DNA of 64,000 nt from assembly GCF_910596095.1 (NCBI RefSeq), contig NC_056548.1:8457151-8521150 (forward strand). Reading direction: 5' to 3'. Of the stretch, positions 55,396-64,000 are shown in pieces. The notes under the pieces are model-generated. The model ran no database searches, was not told the DNA's origin, and saw only the letters and a program-made list of their open reading frames with translations. The DNA is from Thunnus maccoyii. Its lineage: Eukaryota; Chordata; Actinopteri; Scombriformes; Scombridae. The position numbers and the translations under genes were made by a program. Positions within the stretch are counted from its first letter, which is position 1; each line of letters opens with the position of its first letter.

Positions 55396-55983
55396 ATGAG
55401 TAGCCGTAGAAAGAGGGCCCCTCCTGTGAGGGTGGATGAAGAAGCCAAAAAGAAGTTGAACTGGAACATGCTGGAGGACCGGAGGACTGAGGTGATCCAG
55501 GGTGATGATGACCAGACACCAACCTGCTCCATTCTTCCTGTCGAACCCGCTCCCAGCAGCTCCTTCCTCTCCGCCAGCGAGGACATCTCAGAGGCCGCCT
55601 GCGCCCGCTCTGTCCAGTTTGCAGATGAACTCCCCGGCACATCATCGGACTGCACCTCTGCCTCAGCCTCTCTGGCACTCACGGTGCTGCCGGCGTCAAA
55701 ACTGAGTCACACGTGGAAGGCGCTCATCGGGGAGTTCAGTGTCCGGCCGGCTTGGCTCCCATCTGACTGTGAACAGAGAGCGTTCGAGCTCCACAGGATG
55801 GGTGACCAGCTCTGCCTCAGTTACAGCAGCTGTGATGAGAGCTCGGGGCAGCAGTGGAGACGTGATGAGGACACTTGCACGGTGGAGTACAGTCTCAGCA
55901 GGATCCCACTGGAGGACCTCGACTGGCTGCAGAAGAGGAGGGTGGTGCAGCTCTGTCACCAGGAAAAAGAGGAGTCACTCAGG
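55396..55983 (+). CDS. shprh: SHPRH first coding exon
   Basis: Residues 1-196; with nine bases of 5'UTR the exon runs from 55387. It starts MSSRRKRAPPVRVDEE, nearly identical to the human start, which fixes the ATG. WNMLEDRR follows, then a poorly conserved serine-rich region and WKALIGEFSV. It ends DLDWLQKRRVVQLCHQ and EEKEESLR before GTATGA. It is G+C-rich compared with the introns. Confidence 0.96.
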
Positions 55984-58900
55984 GTATGAATGACATTTCT
56001 GATGGGATAGAATGAAAAATATTCTCTCAAGAACAATTTTACTTTGTTTAATGTTTAGATTCATCATCTGATAGTTATAATAAACGTACGGTGAACAGCA
56101 AATGTTTATGGTAATACTGCATGTGTGTGCAAGATGTTGTAGTACAAATTATGAAAACAAACAAAACTGCAAATTTATCTGTATCATTTCAGTCATTACA
56201 CACGATTGTAGGAAAAAAAATGCTACCTGAAATATATCATGTAATGTTGTAAAAACATTAATGATTGTATCTAACCATGATGTGGTTATTTAACTTTAAT
56301 TCTGGTTGTCAGTCATTAGTTTTTCTATGTCCAAACATTACATTTCTGGCCTCCAGATTAAAAAAACAAAGAAAATATTTAGTTTTACATTGTTTACATG
56401 GTTATATACCTACTTTTAAAATGGACTACATATTGCTCTTCTTGTGTTTATGAAGTAGACGTCTTGCTAACCATCTGCAGGCTTTCTTTTTTTTTTCATC
56501 CAGATGTTTTTGGACATTTATGCCTTTATTAGAGAGTTGATAGTAGAAAATTAACAAGAAATGAAGGGCGAGAGAGATGCAACAAATGTCACCTTTTAAT
56601 CATTATTCATCCTCACAGATGTTGTCCCAGTCAGTCAAATCAACTGTTGTCGTCGTAGGTTGAGATGGTAAACATTTAAAGTTCTCTGTCTCACAGTGTT
56701 ACAATTTGACATTTGTTACTTCAGCTGTTGTTTGTTTGCTTCTGGCAGGTGGGGATTTACTTGGTGGAAACTGGGCTCGGGAAACCTGAGTTTCTCAGTG
56801 AGGGAAATGCTCGGCTTAAGAAAGCGAATCAACTGATGCAGAAGTTAATGGAGTATTTCTACGACTTCATTATCCCCGGTAAGTGTCTGGTCCCAATGTT
56901 TGACTCATGCTGTGACTTCATCGTGAAGCTTAAAATGAAAGCAGTGTGGGGTCGAGATATATAACCTTCTTGTCCAGCAATACTTCTTTTTCTCTGTGAT
57001 GTTTTCCGTGTAGAAGTGGTGGAGAATGATGAAGAGGAATGTGACACCGACCTGGAGAGGCAGAACATTGAGGAGCTTTATGATTACGTCAGGCATCTTC
57101 ACCAGACAGAGAGCCAGGATGTGACCTATGACGTCCAACACAAAGCTCTTATTCCTGTGCTCAGACCCTATCAGAGCCAGGCTGTCAACTGGATGCTGAG
57201 GAGAGAGAAATCAAAGAATACTTCACCAAAAGGTTTGTTTATCCTCTGTAGTACAGTTGCACATCGATTCCCTGATTTCTCTGCTGCAAACATCAGGAAA
57301 CAGAGTGAGGGATATGACATATGAACCGTGGGCGTTGTGGTTAATGGTTATGTGGTAGGGCTACCGGGGCGCACCACATCAACCTTTCTTGAGTAGATAT
57401 ATTGACTGTTGGATGTTGTAATCTTCACAGTTAATCTGTCATTGAACACTTGAGATTGTTTGGGGAGCTTAGTGGAACACATTAGTTTTGCGCTCTGTAG
57501 CCCATTAATTACATATCATGTACAGTATATATTAATATTTCTATAATTGCCAACAGTTTTCTAAAGCGTAACATACATTTTTTTGACTGTCGGGGTCTGT
57601 AAGAACAGAAATTATTTTGCTGAAGCTTTGCAAGTGAGATATTTACCATTTCTTTCCAGAACCATTACTGCATTTCCTCTGGCGGGAGTTGGTCACTTTG
57701 TGTGGCAAGAAGTTGTTCTACAACCCATTTACCGGCTGGTAAGGACTCGATCCCTTCATGTTAAAGAGTCATTTCACCAAAATCACAAAAAAAACCCCAA
57801 AAAACACATATTTTCTCACTTACTTCTTGTGGTACCCATGCAGATAATTTCAGGGATGGTTTATTTGGAAAAACACATTGCTGTTGAGTTTTTAAAAATG
57901 GAACTTGAAATTGTTTGAGGTCCAAGAATAATTCACTTCCACTTCATGGGGGCTGTGGAAGAGGTTTTAGAGGCAGATATGTCAAAACCTTAACACATAA
58001 AACCAAAATTATTTGCATGGCGAGACACCAGTATGTGAAAACATGTCTTAGTGGTTGAATTGACCCTTTATAACTGCTTCATCATCACTTCTTTCTGTGG
58101 ATGTATAGCTACTTGTTTTTTGCTGCAAATATCAAATGGATATTCTTAGCGATACTTTAACCAGGTATTGTAGATTTTCATCACAGGACTTATTCTTTTT
58201 CTTTCAGTTTAATCCGAGAGTTTCCTCTGGCTGGTGTCGAGTGGCCTGGTGGGATCCTGGCTGATGAGATGGGGCTTGGAAAGACGGTGGAAGTTCTGGC
58301 TCTCATTCTGTTTCACACCCGGCAGGACCTGGAACAGGAGGCCCTCACCCTGCCTGTGGTGAGGAACAGTAGGCAACTCCAGTTAAAAATAAATCTCACT
58401 AGTGCAATATTTTTTATCTCTTTTTTTTTTTACCACAGTTGTGTTATAGATGATTATCAACAGTCGTATATGATGTATCATTTATCTCAAAGGCATCGGG
58501 TAAATTGTGAAAATGTCAAATGTTATTTACTTAAATCCTTTCTCTTCTGGTTTTGTAGGGAAAATCTGTGAATTACTTCGTACCTCCTCCTCCACTAGAA
58601 AGAAAGAAAGTTATCCACTGCAAGTCCGAAGCTCAACCCAAAATAAAAATATCCTACCCAAGTATGTCACTCACAGTGCTCTCACACAACACAAGTTTTC
58701 TTGGCGTTGTGGTTTGATTTTACAAGATGTTTTTGTCATTTTCCTGCAGCTGTTCGTGTCATGCTGCTCACAGCAATAAAGGAAATGAGATCTGGCAAAG
58801 GAGCCTCAGTCAATGCAGTTTTCACCTACATCCGTGCCACTTATGGTTATGACCTCTTAAAGAACCGCAACCACATCAGGAAAACGCTGGCAAAGCTGAT

Positions 58901-61900
58901 AGATGAAGGCCTGGTTGACAGGGTCAAAGGTCGTGGCTTGGCCGGGTCATTCAAGCTGGGAAAGAAATACAAAGAAACAAAGAAGACATTAGCAGGAGCA
59001 TCCAAAGCTGTAAGAATAAACAGCTTTTAATGTGATTGTTTTATGCTACAAATGACACCTTGTTGTGCTGTCTAAGTTGTCTGTTTTCCTCTTTGTTAGA
59101 ATATAAAAAACACAGAGAGCACGCCCAGGAAAACGTTTCAGAGACGAGCAAAGGAGAAAGCAGAGGCAGCTCTGCAAAACTCACTTACGGAAGATCAAAG
59201 AGATCTGCACTCTCCTACCTCTGACTGTCCTGAACCCGAGGAAACCCAAACAAAGACGGAATGGGATGAAAGTCTGAATGAGAAAGCGGATCAGTCAGAT
59301 GACACGCTGGATGTGTCCACGGCAGCCTTACAGTCTCAGGATAAAAGTGAGTCGGGCACACAGCACGTGCAGAGAATGTATGATCCGCCTGTCGAAAGGG
59401 GAGAAGCTCCGCAGTCTGACTCACAGGAAGACACAGAACCCCCCACCAGAGCGTCTGTCGTCCCTTTCAACACCCCAGACTACCGCTTTGAGTGCATCTG
59501 TGGCGAACTAGGCATTATAGACTACAAGGCCCGCGTCCAGTGTATGAACTGTCAGCTGTGGCAGCACGCAGACTGTGTTAACTACAAAGAGGAAAGCCTT
59601 GAAACGACTCCTTTCTACTGCCCCCACTGCCTGGTAGCCATGAAACCCGTGTCCACTGGTGCCACCCTCATCATCTCCCCGAGCTCCATCTGCCACCAGT
59701 GGGTGGAGGAGATCAACCGGCACATCAGGTCCTCCTCACTCCGAGTGCTGGTGAGAAAGTAGATGGAGTCTTTCGATAGATGTTTTTATTTGTTGTGTCA
59801 CATATTACTATCTTAGGAATCCAAAATCTGCACACCTTAGTGCCAGATGTGATGATGTTGTGTCTCAGTGACTCCATACGCAATCATTTCTTTTAAAAAT
59901 GGGTCTCTCCAGCTCAAAAGGGTTGAATTCAATAGAAATCTGTTTTAAATCTGATTTGAGCAGTGTAGTTGGAAGCCAATTATGCTGTTCTTTTATCCAT
60001 TGAAACCTCTTGGAAACCTCTTAAGGACCACTGCAGGGCCTCAGACCACCAAAATATCACAAATACACACATTTCTGTCATGGATAGTAGCATCAAAGCC
60101 GATCCCTAACCCTGAGATGCCATTAGTGTGCTTGGTAGGCAGGTAGAAGAGTATTTGCAGCTTGTGTGTTTAATGAGAGCTAACAAGTCATAATACACAA
60201 CATTAATAGTTAGCAGTACTTACACGCAGCCCTTCAACTCAAATGTTTTACACAGTTAAGGCGGATAAGTGTGCTGTTGTGTTCTCTGCCGCAGATGCTT
60301 TCTTTACGTTCCATTTATTGCAGCTGTTATGTTTTTTACACATGGTTGAAATTTGGTACATTTAGTTTAAGACAGTTTCATTCATGCTTTAACAGGCCCC
60401 TGAGTGCTACTTGGCTGGATTTTATTCTTTCTTAATGCATGTATACACTTCTGTCCTCTTTATCTCAGTCTTTATTATTTTAACCTCTGTTGCTCTTCCT
60501 GAGGTTTCTTACATTTTTACCCTGTTAAAGGATTTTCCGGAGAGTTTTTCCTTATTTAAATCGAGGGTTGAAGGATAGAGGATGTTGTTTTGTTGTACAG
60601 ATTGTAAAGCTCCCTGAGGCAAAGTTGTTATTTGAGATGTTGTTCTATATACATAAAAATTGACTTCATTCTGAAAATCACCTTTTGACAAAGCATGAAG
60701 TACTCGTCTAACAAACCTAACTTCTTTTATCTCAGGTTTATCAGGGTGTGAAGAAGCATGGATTCATCCAGCCTCATATGCTCGCTGAGCAGGATGTGGT
60801 CATCACCACCTACGACGTGCTGCGGTCGGAGCTCAACTACGTCGACATTCCCCACAGCAACAGCAAAGACGGACGACGCTTCCGCAACCAGAAGCGCTAC
60901 ATGGCCGTGCCCAGTCCTCTGGTGGCTGTGGAGTGGTGGCGCATCTGTCTGGACGAGGCTCAGATGGTCGAATGTCCCACTGCGAAGGTGAGTTTAAGTG
61001 AATCCAGTTACACTACAAGATAATGAGGCTTTTTGTATTTCATGGAGTATAGTCCAAAGGTTCCTGAGGCTAGTCTTTCCATGTAATACTCTAATGTTGT
61101 TTTCTTTTGTTAAGGGACCTTGTTAATTCATACTTTGTTTCTGAGATACTAAACAATGTGTTTTATTTCAGTTTGTTGAAACTTTGTTCATACTCCCATC
61201 TCTTTTCCTGACAGGCTGCAGAAATGGCTCTACGTCTCGCATCTGTCAACCGCTGGTGTGTCAGCGGCACTCCTGTCCAGAGAGGCTTAGAGGGTAATAT
61301 GAAGAATTTCAAAATATGACAAAATATTATCCTGCGATTGGTCTCTTCAGGTTCTCTACAATTTTGAAGTATCATGAAAGTCTGCTTAAGAAAAACAAAA
61401 TCATAATAGTAACAAAATGTTATTTCCTAAATTGAGTTTGTTCTCTGTCTAGATCTGTACGGCCTCATACTTTTCCTGGGAGTCGACCCATACTGGGTAA
61501 AACACTGGTGGGACCAGCTGCTCTATCGCCCTTATCGCCGTGGAAACACAGAGCCGCTGTACTACGTAATTGCTCAACTATTATGGCGATCGGCTAAAAA
61601 AGACGTAATTGATCAGGTATGACTATAAAAGTTTAGCATCTCATCTCTTTTTAGCGTAATTATTACCAATTCTAACAATCAATAGTTAACCAAAAAAGAC
61701 GTATTCTTGAGTTTTTGCTCATTTCAGAAAATGTAGTTAAAGTGTGTTTGATGGTTCTTTTTTCTGCCTCTGTTTTTCCAGATCCAGATTCCCCCTCAGA
61801 CGGAGGAGGTGCACTGGCTGCACTTCTCCCCCGTCGAGGGTCACTTCTACCACCGTCAGCATGAAGTCTGCTCCCAGGACGCTCTTGTCAAACTCAGGAA

Positions 61901-63454
61901 GATCTCCGACTGGAGCCTGAAACTTGGCAGCCTCGACCGCCGCACCGTCAACACCATCCTGTGTCCGCTGCTGAGGCTGCGCCAGGCCTGCTGCCATCCC
62001 CAGGCTGTGAGGGGGGAGTTCCTGCCTCTGCAGAAAAGGTATATCTGAGCATAATGACACTTGGTATTATGTTTTCAAGGCGCTTGTAGGCGAGGATAGA
62101 TGTCTTTTTCTGAAGGCAGCTGCAGCGGTTAATTAACAATCTTGCTAGACTGAAAGGAATATCGCAGCATTAGTAACGGTAATAGACCGCAGCAAGCTTT
62201 TTGTCAATTAAACAGTGTGCAGTTGTGTTTATTTAAAGTTGACCCATTCTGTGTAATTTGCATTGGAGAGGTTGTTAAGTGGGTTTCTCTGTGGCGTGCC
62301 TCCCCTCCCCAGCACCATGACGATGGAGGAGCTCCTGAAGTCCCTGCAGAAGAAATGTCGAGTGGAGTGTGAAGAAGCTCACAGACAATTGGTGTGCGCT
62401 CTCAATGGCCTGGCTGGAATCCACATCATCAGAAGTATAAAACCCCACTCCTGTACTTGTGTGCACTCTGCTCTGATTTTCCCATGGGAATCAGTTCAAA
62501 CAAAACAGAAGCCATAATCTCATCTTTGTGTCTCCCAACACTTTTTGTACCAAGATGTTTTGTAGTCTCAGGTCTCAGTAAGGCGATATGTATAATGTGT
62601 CTGAGTGTAATGGGGAAGTTTGTATAGCACATCTCATTAACTCCACATGTGACGGACATATTGAGTGTCACTAATGATGACCGTTCCCTTTTTGCCGCCT
62701 GCAGATGAGTTTGTAGAGGCAGCAGAGATGTATAGAGAAGTGCTTCGTTCATCAGAGGAGCACAAAGGCAGACTGAAAACAGATTCATTACAGGTATATA
62801 ACTTCATCCCATTCATCAGTCTTTTTACATTTGTCTGTAATTAACATATGAAGGATTTCATTTGTAAATCAACCTGACAAAACAGATGTCTGCTCAAAAG
62901 GATGGACTGACAGCATCAAATGAGATTTAAATGATAGTAGCTAAGTTCTTGGTTATGTATTGATTCCTGATGGTTATATTTTCTATGTATAAACATAAAA
63001 ATGTCTGATTACTTTTGCCTGATCTGACTACTTTTATAATTGTGGTAAAACAGAGGCTTCATGCTACCCACAATTTAATGGAACTGCTGAGTGCAAAGCA
63101 TCCTGGGATACCTCCTACGCTGAGAGATGACCGACTAAGTGAGGAGGTAATTAATAAATGTCTGTCTCCATCAAAACACATTTAACCCAATGAAAAATTT
63201 GCATGTGGAACCTTTAGAATAATCCTGAACTATCTCTCCAGTTCTTGCATGCTTTTTAAGGTCTTTTTTTATTAGTTTCATGTGTAATTTATTTTTTATA
63301 TAAGAATCTCCTGAGCGTTGTGTTTTCTATCACTCTGTGTCTGTAGGCTGAGCAGCTACGACAGCATTACATGACCAAGTACGACTCTGAGGTGGCGGAC
63401 GCCCATCAGGCTCTGCAGCCGGTGTTACAGAACATCAAAGAGCTGAAACGCAAA
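55396..63454 (+). CDS. shprh: SHPRH, 5' 16 coding exons, 3' part outside window
   Basis: SHPRH is a nuclear SNF2-family helicase and RING E3 ligase, a relative of yeast Rad5, that polyubiquitinates PCNA for damage tolerance. Coding exons (plus): 55396-55983, 56749-56878, 57014-57232, 57660-57738, 58208-58358, 58559-58661, 58750-59009, 59100-59750, 60736-60987, 61215-61293, 61453-61616, 61782-62038, 62313-62434, 62705-62793, 63054-63146, 63347-63454. All phases agree; 1115 codons. In order: conserved start, first SNF2 motif with GLGKT (K364), H15 linker-histone domain (about 424-500), PHD finger (about 640-687), DEAQ box (800-803), then the helical insert. The human protein is 1683 residues, so the RING and C-terminal helicase lobe lie beyond the window. 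It is divergent from GRM1, as in human. Confidence 0.97.
56495..56590. repeat. Fragment of a dispersed teleost repeat
   Basis: GGACATTTATGCCTTTATTA, GAGAGTTGATAGTAGAAAAT and GGGCGAGAGAGATGCAACAA resemble a short conserved repeat seen widely in fish introns. No ends were found. In the SHPRH intron after its first coding exon. Confidence 0.4.
56749..57738 (+). CDS. shprh: SHPRH exons 3-5
   Basis: Exons 56749-56878 (VGIYLVETGL, FLSEGNARLKK), 57014-57232 (acidic VVENDEEECDTD, then ALIPVLRPYQSQAVNWML, which is the start of the SNF2 ATPase) and 57660-57738 (LLHFLWRELVT, LFYNPFTG). The last exon is only 79 nt. Splice ends CAG|GTG, TAG|AA and CAG|AA fit the running phase. Confidence 0.95.
57761..58069. 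mobile_element. Short inverted-repeat element
   Basis: The left end TTAAAGAGTCATTTCACCAA and the right end GTTGAATTGACCCTTTA are inverted repeats. The interior contains CACATATTTTCTCACTTACT and CACTTCCACTTCATGGGGG. It resembles a common teleost family. About 310 bases in the SHPRH intron after exon 5. Confidence 0.6.
58208..58358 (+). CDS. shprh: SHPRH exon 6: ATP-binding loop
   Basis: 151 nt. GGILADEMGLGKTVEVLALI is SNF2 motif I with the Walker lysine at residue 364; HTRQDLEQEALTLP follows. The donor is GTGAGG. All key residues are kept, so ATPase function is expected to be intact. Confidence 0.97.
58559..59009 (+). CDS. shprh: SHPRH exons 7-8: linker-histone (H15) domain
   Basis: Exon 7 (58559-58661) reads GKSVNYFVPPPPLERKK. 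Exon 8 (58750-59009) reads TVRVMLLTAIKEMRSGKGAS, VFTYIRATYGYDLLKNRN, LIDEGLVDRVKGRGLAGSF and KLGKKYKE, which has the H1/H5-like winged-helix pattern of SHPRH. Its insertion inside the helicase is typical of this protein. Confidence 0.95.
59100..59750 (+). CDS. shprh: SHPRH exon 9: acidic linker and PHD finger
   Basis: 651 nt, residues 511-727. The first 115 residues are an unconserved charged, serine-rich linker. The PHD finger reads FECICGELGII, VQCMNCQLWQHADCVNY and FYCPHCL, giving Cys4-His-Cys3 zinc ligands, all present. It continues TLIISPSSICHQWVEEINR, an SNF2 motif, and ends SSSLRVL before GTGAGA. Confidence 0.97.
60736..61616 (+). CDS. shprh: SHPRH exons 10-12: DEAQ box and following SNF2 motifs
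   Basis: 60736-60987: VITTYDVLRSELNYVDI and WWRICLDEAQMVECP, the Walker B equivalent (DEAQ, residues 800-803). 61215-61293: NRWCVSGTPVQRGLE, SNF2 motif III. 61453-61616: LYGLILFLGVDPYWVKHWW and LWRSAKKDVIDQ. All keep the residues expected of an active enzyme. Confidence 0.96.
61782..63454 (+). CDS. shprh: SHPRH exons 13-17: insert before the RING
   Basis: Exons 61782-62038, 62313-62434, 62705-62793, 63054-63146 and 63347-63454. Landmarks are QIPPQTEEVHWLHFSPVE, LLRLRQACCHPQAVRGEF, TMTMEELLKSLQKKC, LNGLAGIHIIR, EHKGRLKTDSLQ, HATHNLMELL and KHPGIPPTLRDD, ending NIKELKRK before GTGAGA. The following exon was not found in the last 545 bases. Confidence 0.95.
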
Positions 63455-64000
63455 GTGAGAACACCCTTTACATCTATGCTCAGGCAAACTATGCTCCATA
63501 TAATAACAGATTGTCTGCCAAATTAATATACTGTATTTTGTATACTACTTAGTTTTTTTAAGTCCATATCTGTAGGCTAATATAATGCCCCAAAATTATC
63601 CTTCTATAAAAACAAAACATCAGTCATAAACCTGCAGTTAAACCTGTCTAAATAGCCCAGAAAATGTACCAAATTAATTGAAATTCTAATTTATTTTGTT
63701 CTGTAACAACTGTGCAACTTAAAAACAAAACAGTACAGTACAGCAGAAAATTAAAAGCAAGTAAACAATTGTACTAATTTGCATCATACTCATATTCACA
63801 GCCTCTCACAAAGAACAGGTGTAATTGAATTATTTGATATAAATATAAAGTTTTAAATCCTATAATGGATGGTCTAATGCAGATGTTTTTACCTGAATCA
63901 CCCTGGATCAGTCTTGTATTGAGCTTTTCACAGACAATAATATAAATTTAATTGTATGAGTTATAATAAAAAGTGTATTGTCTGAGGATGTTACTATTTG
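63455..64000. other. SHPRH intron at window edge
   Basis: AT-rich sequence after the donor of the last visible SHPRH exon. No exon was seen. Confidence 0.6.

Noticed and set aside
58269..58571. Open frame continuing SHPRH exon 6 into the intron
   Set aside because: The GT donor at 58359 and the in-phase acceptor at 58559 give the conserved protein; the read-through part is intronic.

Overview
This window is nuclear DNA from a ray-finned fish, most likely a percomorph teleost. It carries intron-containing vertebrate genes with short introns. The interspersed repeats are of kinds familiar from percomorph genomes: palindromic elements containing TTAGCTTAGCTTAGC-type stretches, AGTGGAAGAAGTA-type ends, a Tc1-like remnant and many short microsatellites. 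No bacterial or viral gene, CRISPR array, tRNA or rRNA was seen. Species cannot be determined from the sequence, and neither can the teleost a/b paralogue status of the genes.

Layout. (1) 342-21540, minus strand: the first 22 coding exons (766 codons) of STXBP5 (tomosyn-1); the 3' part of the gene, with the SNARE-like tail, lies beyond base 1. (2) 21541-27323: a promoter-like stretch, then about 5 kb of AT-rich intergenic DNA with hairpins and a palindromic repeat. (3) 27324-29697, minus: a three-exon RAB32-like small GTPase whose second exon carries an apparent one-base frameshift. (4) 29698-31684: a short intergenic gap with a palindromic repeat. (5) 31685-50661, minus: a complete eight-exon GRM1 (metabotropic glutamate receptor 1), 1175 codons plus stop. 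(6) 50662-53161: the divergent GRM1/SHPRH intergenic region. (7) 53136-63454, plus: a probable 5'UTR exon and 16 coding exons (1115 codons) of SHPRH; its RING and C-terminal helicase part lie beyond base 64000.

Read in reverse, the order and orientation SHPRH(-) GRM1(+) RAB32(+) STXBP5(+) matches human 6q24, except that ADGB, which lies between RAB32 and STXBP5 in human, was not seen. Exon joins were checked by hand: GT/AG boundaries, phases and exon lengths agree for all four genes, apart from the single-base excess in RAB32 exon 2. The genes are not one pathway. GRM1 is a postsynaptic glutamate receptor, STXBP5 restrains SNARE-driven exocytosis, RAB32 acts in lysosome-related organelle traffic, and SHPRH is a PCNA ubiquitin ligase and helicase.

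No new biological system was found. The points most worth a second look are the RAB32 frameshift with an altered switch II glutamine, the run of four symmetric cassette exons in STXBP5, the missing ADGB, a 30-base G tract close to a splice donor, and several foldback and transposon remnants, including one family present in introns of two different genes.
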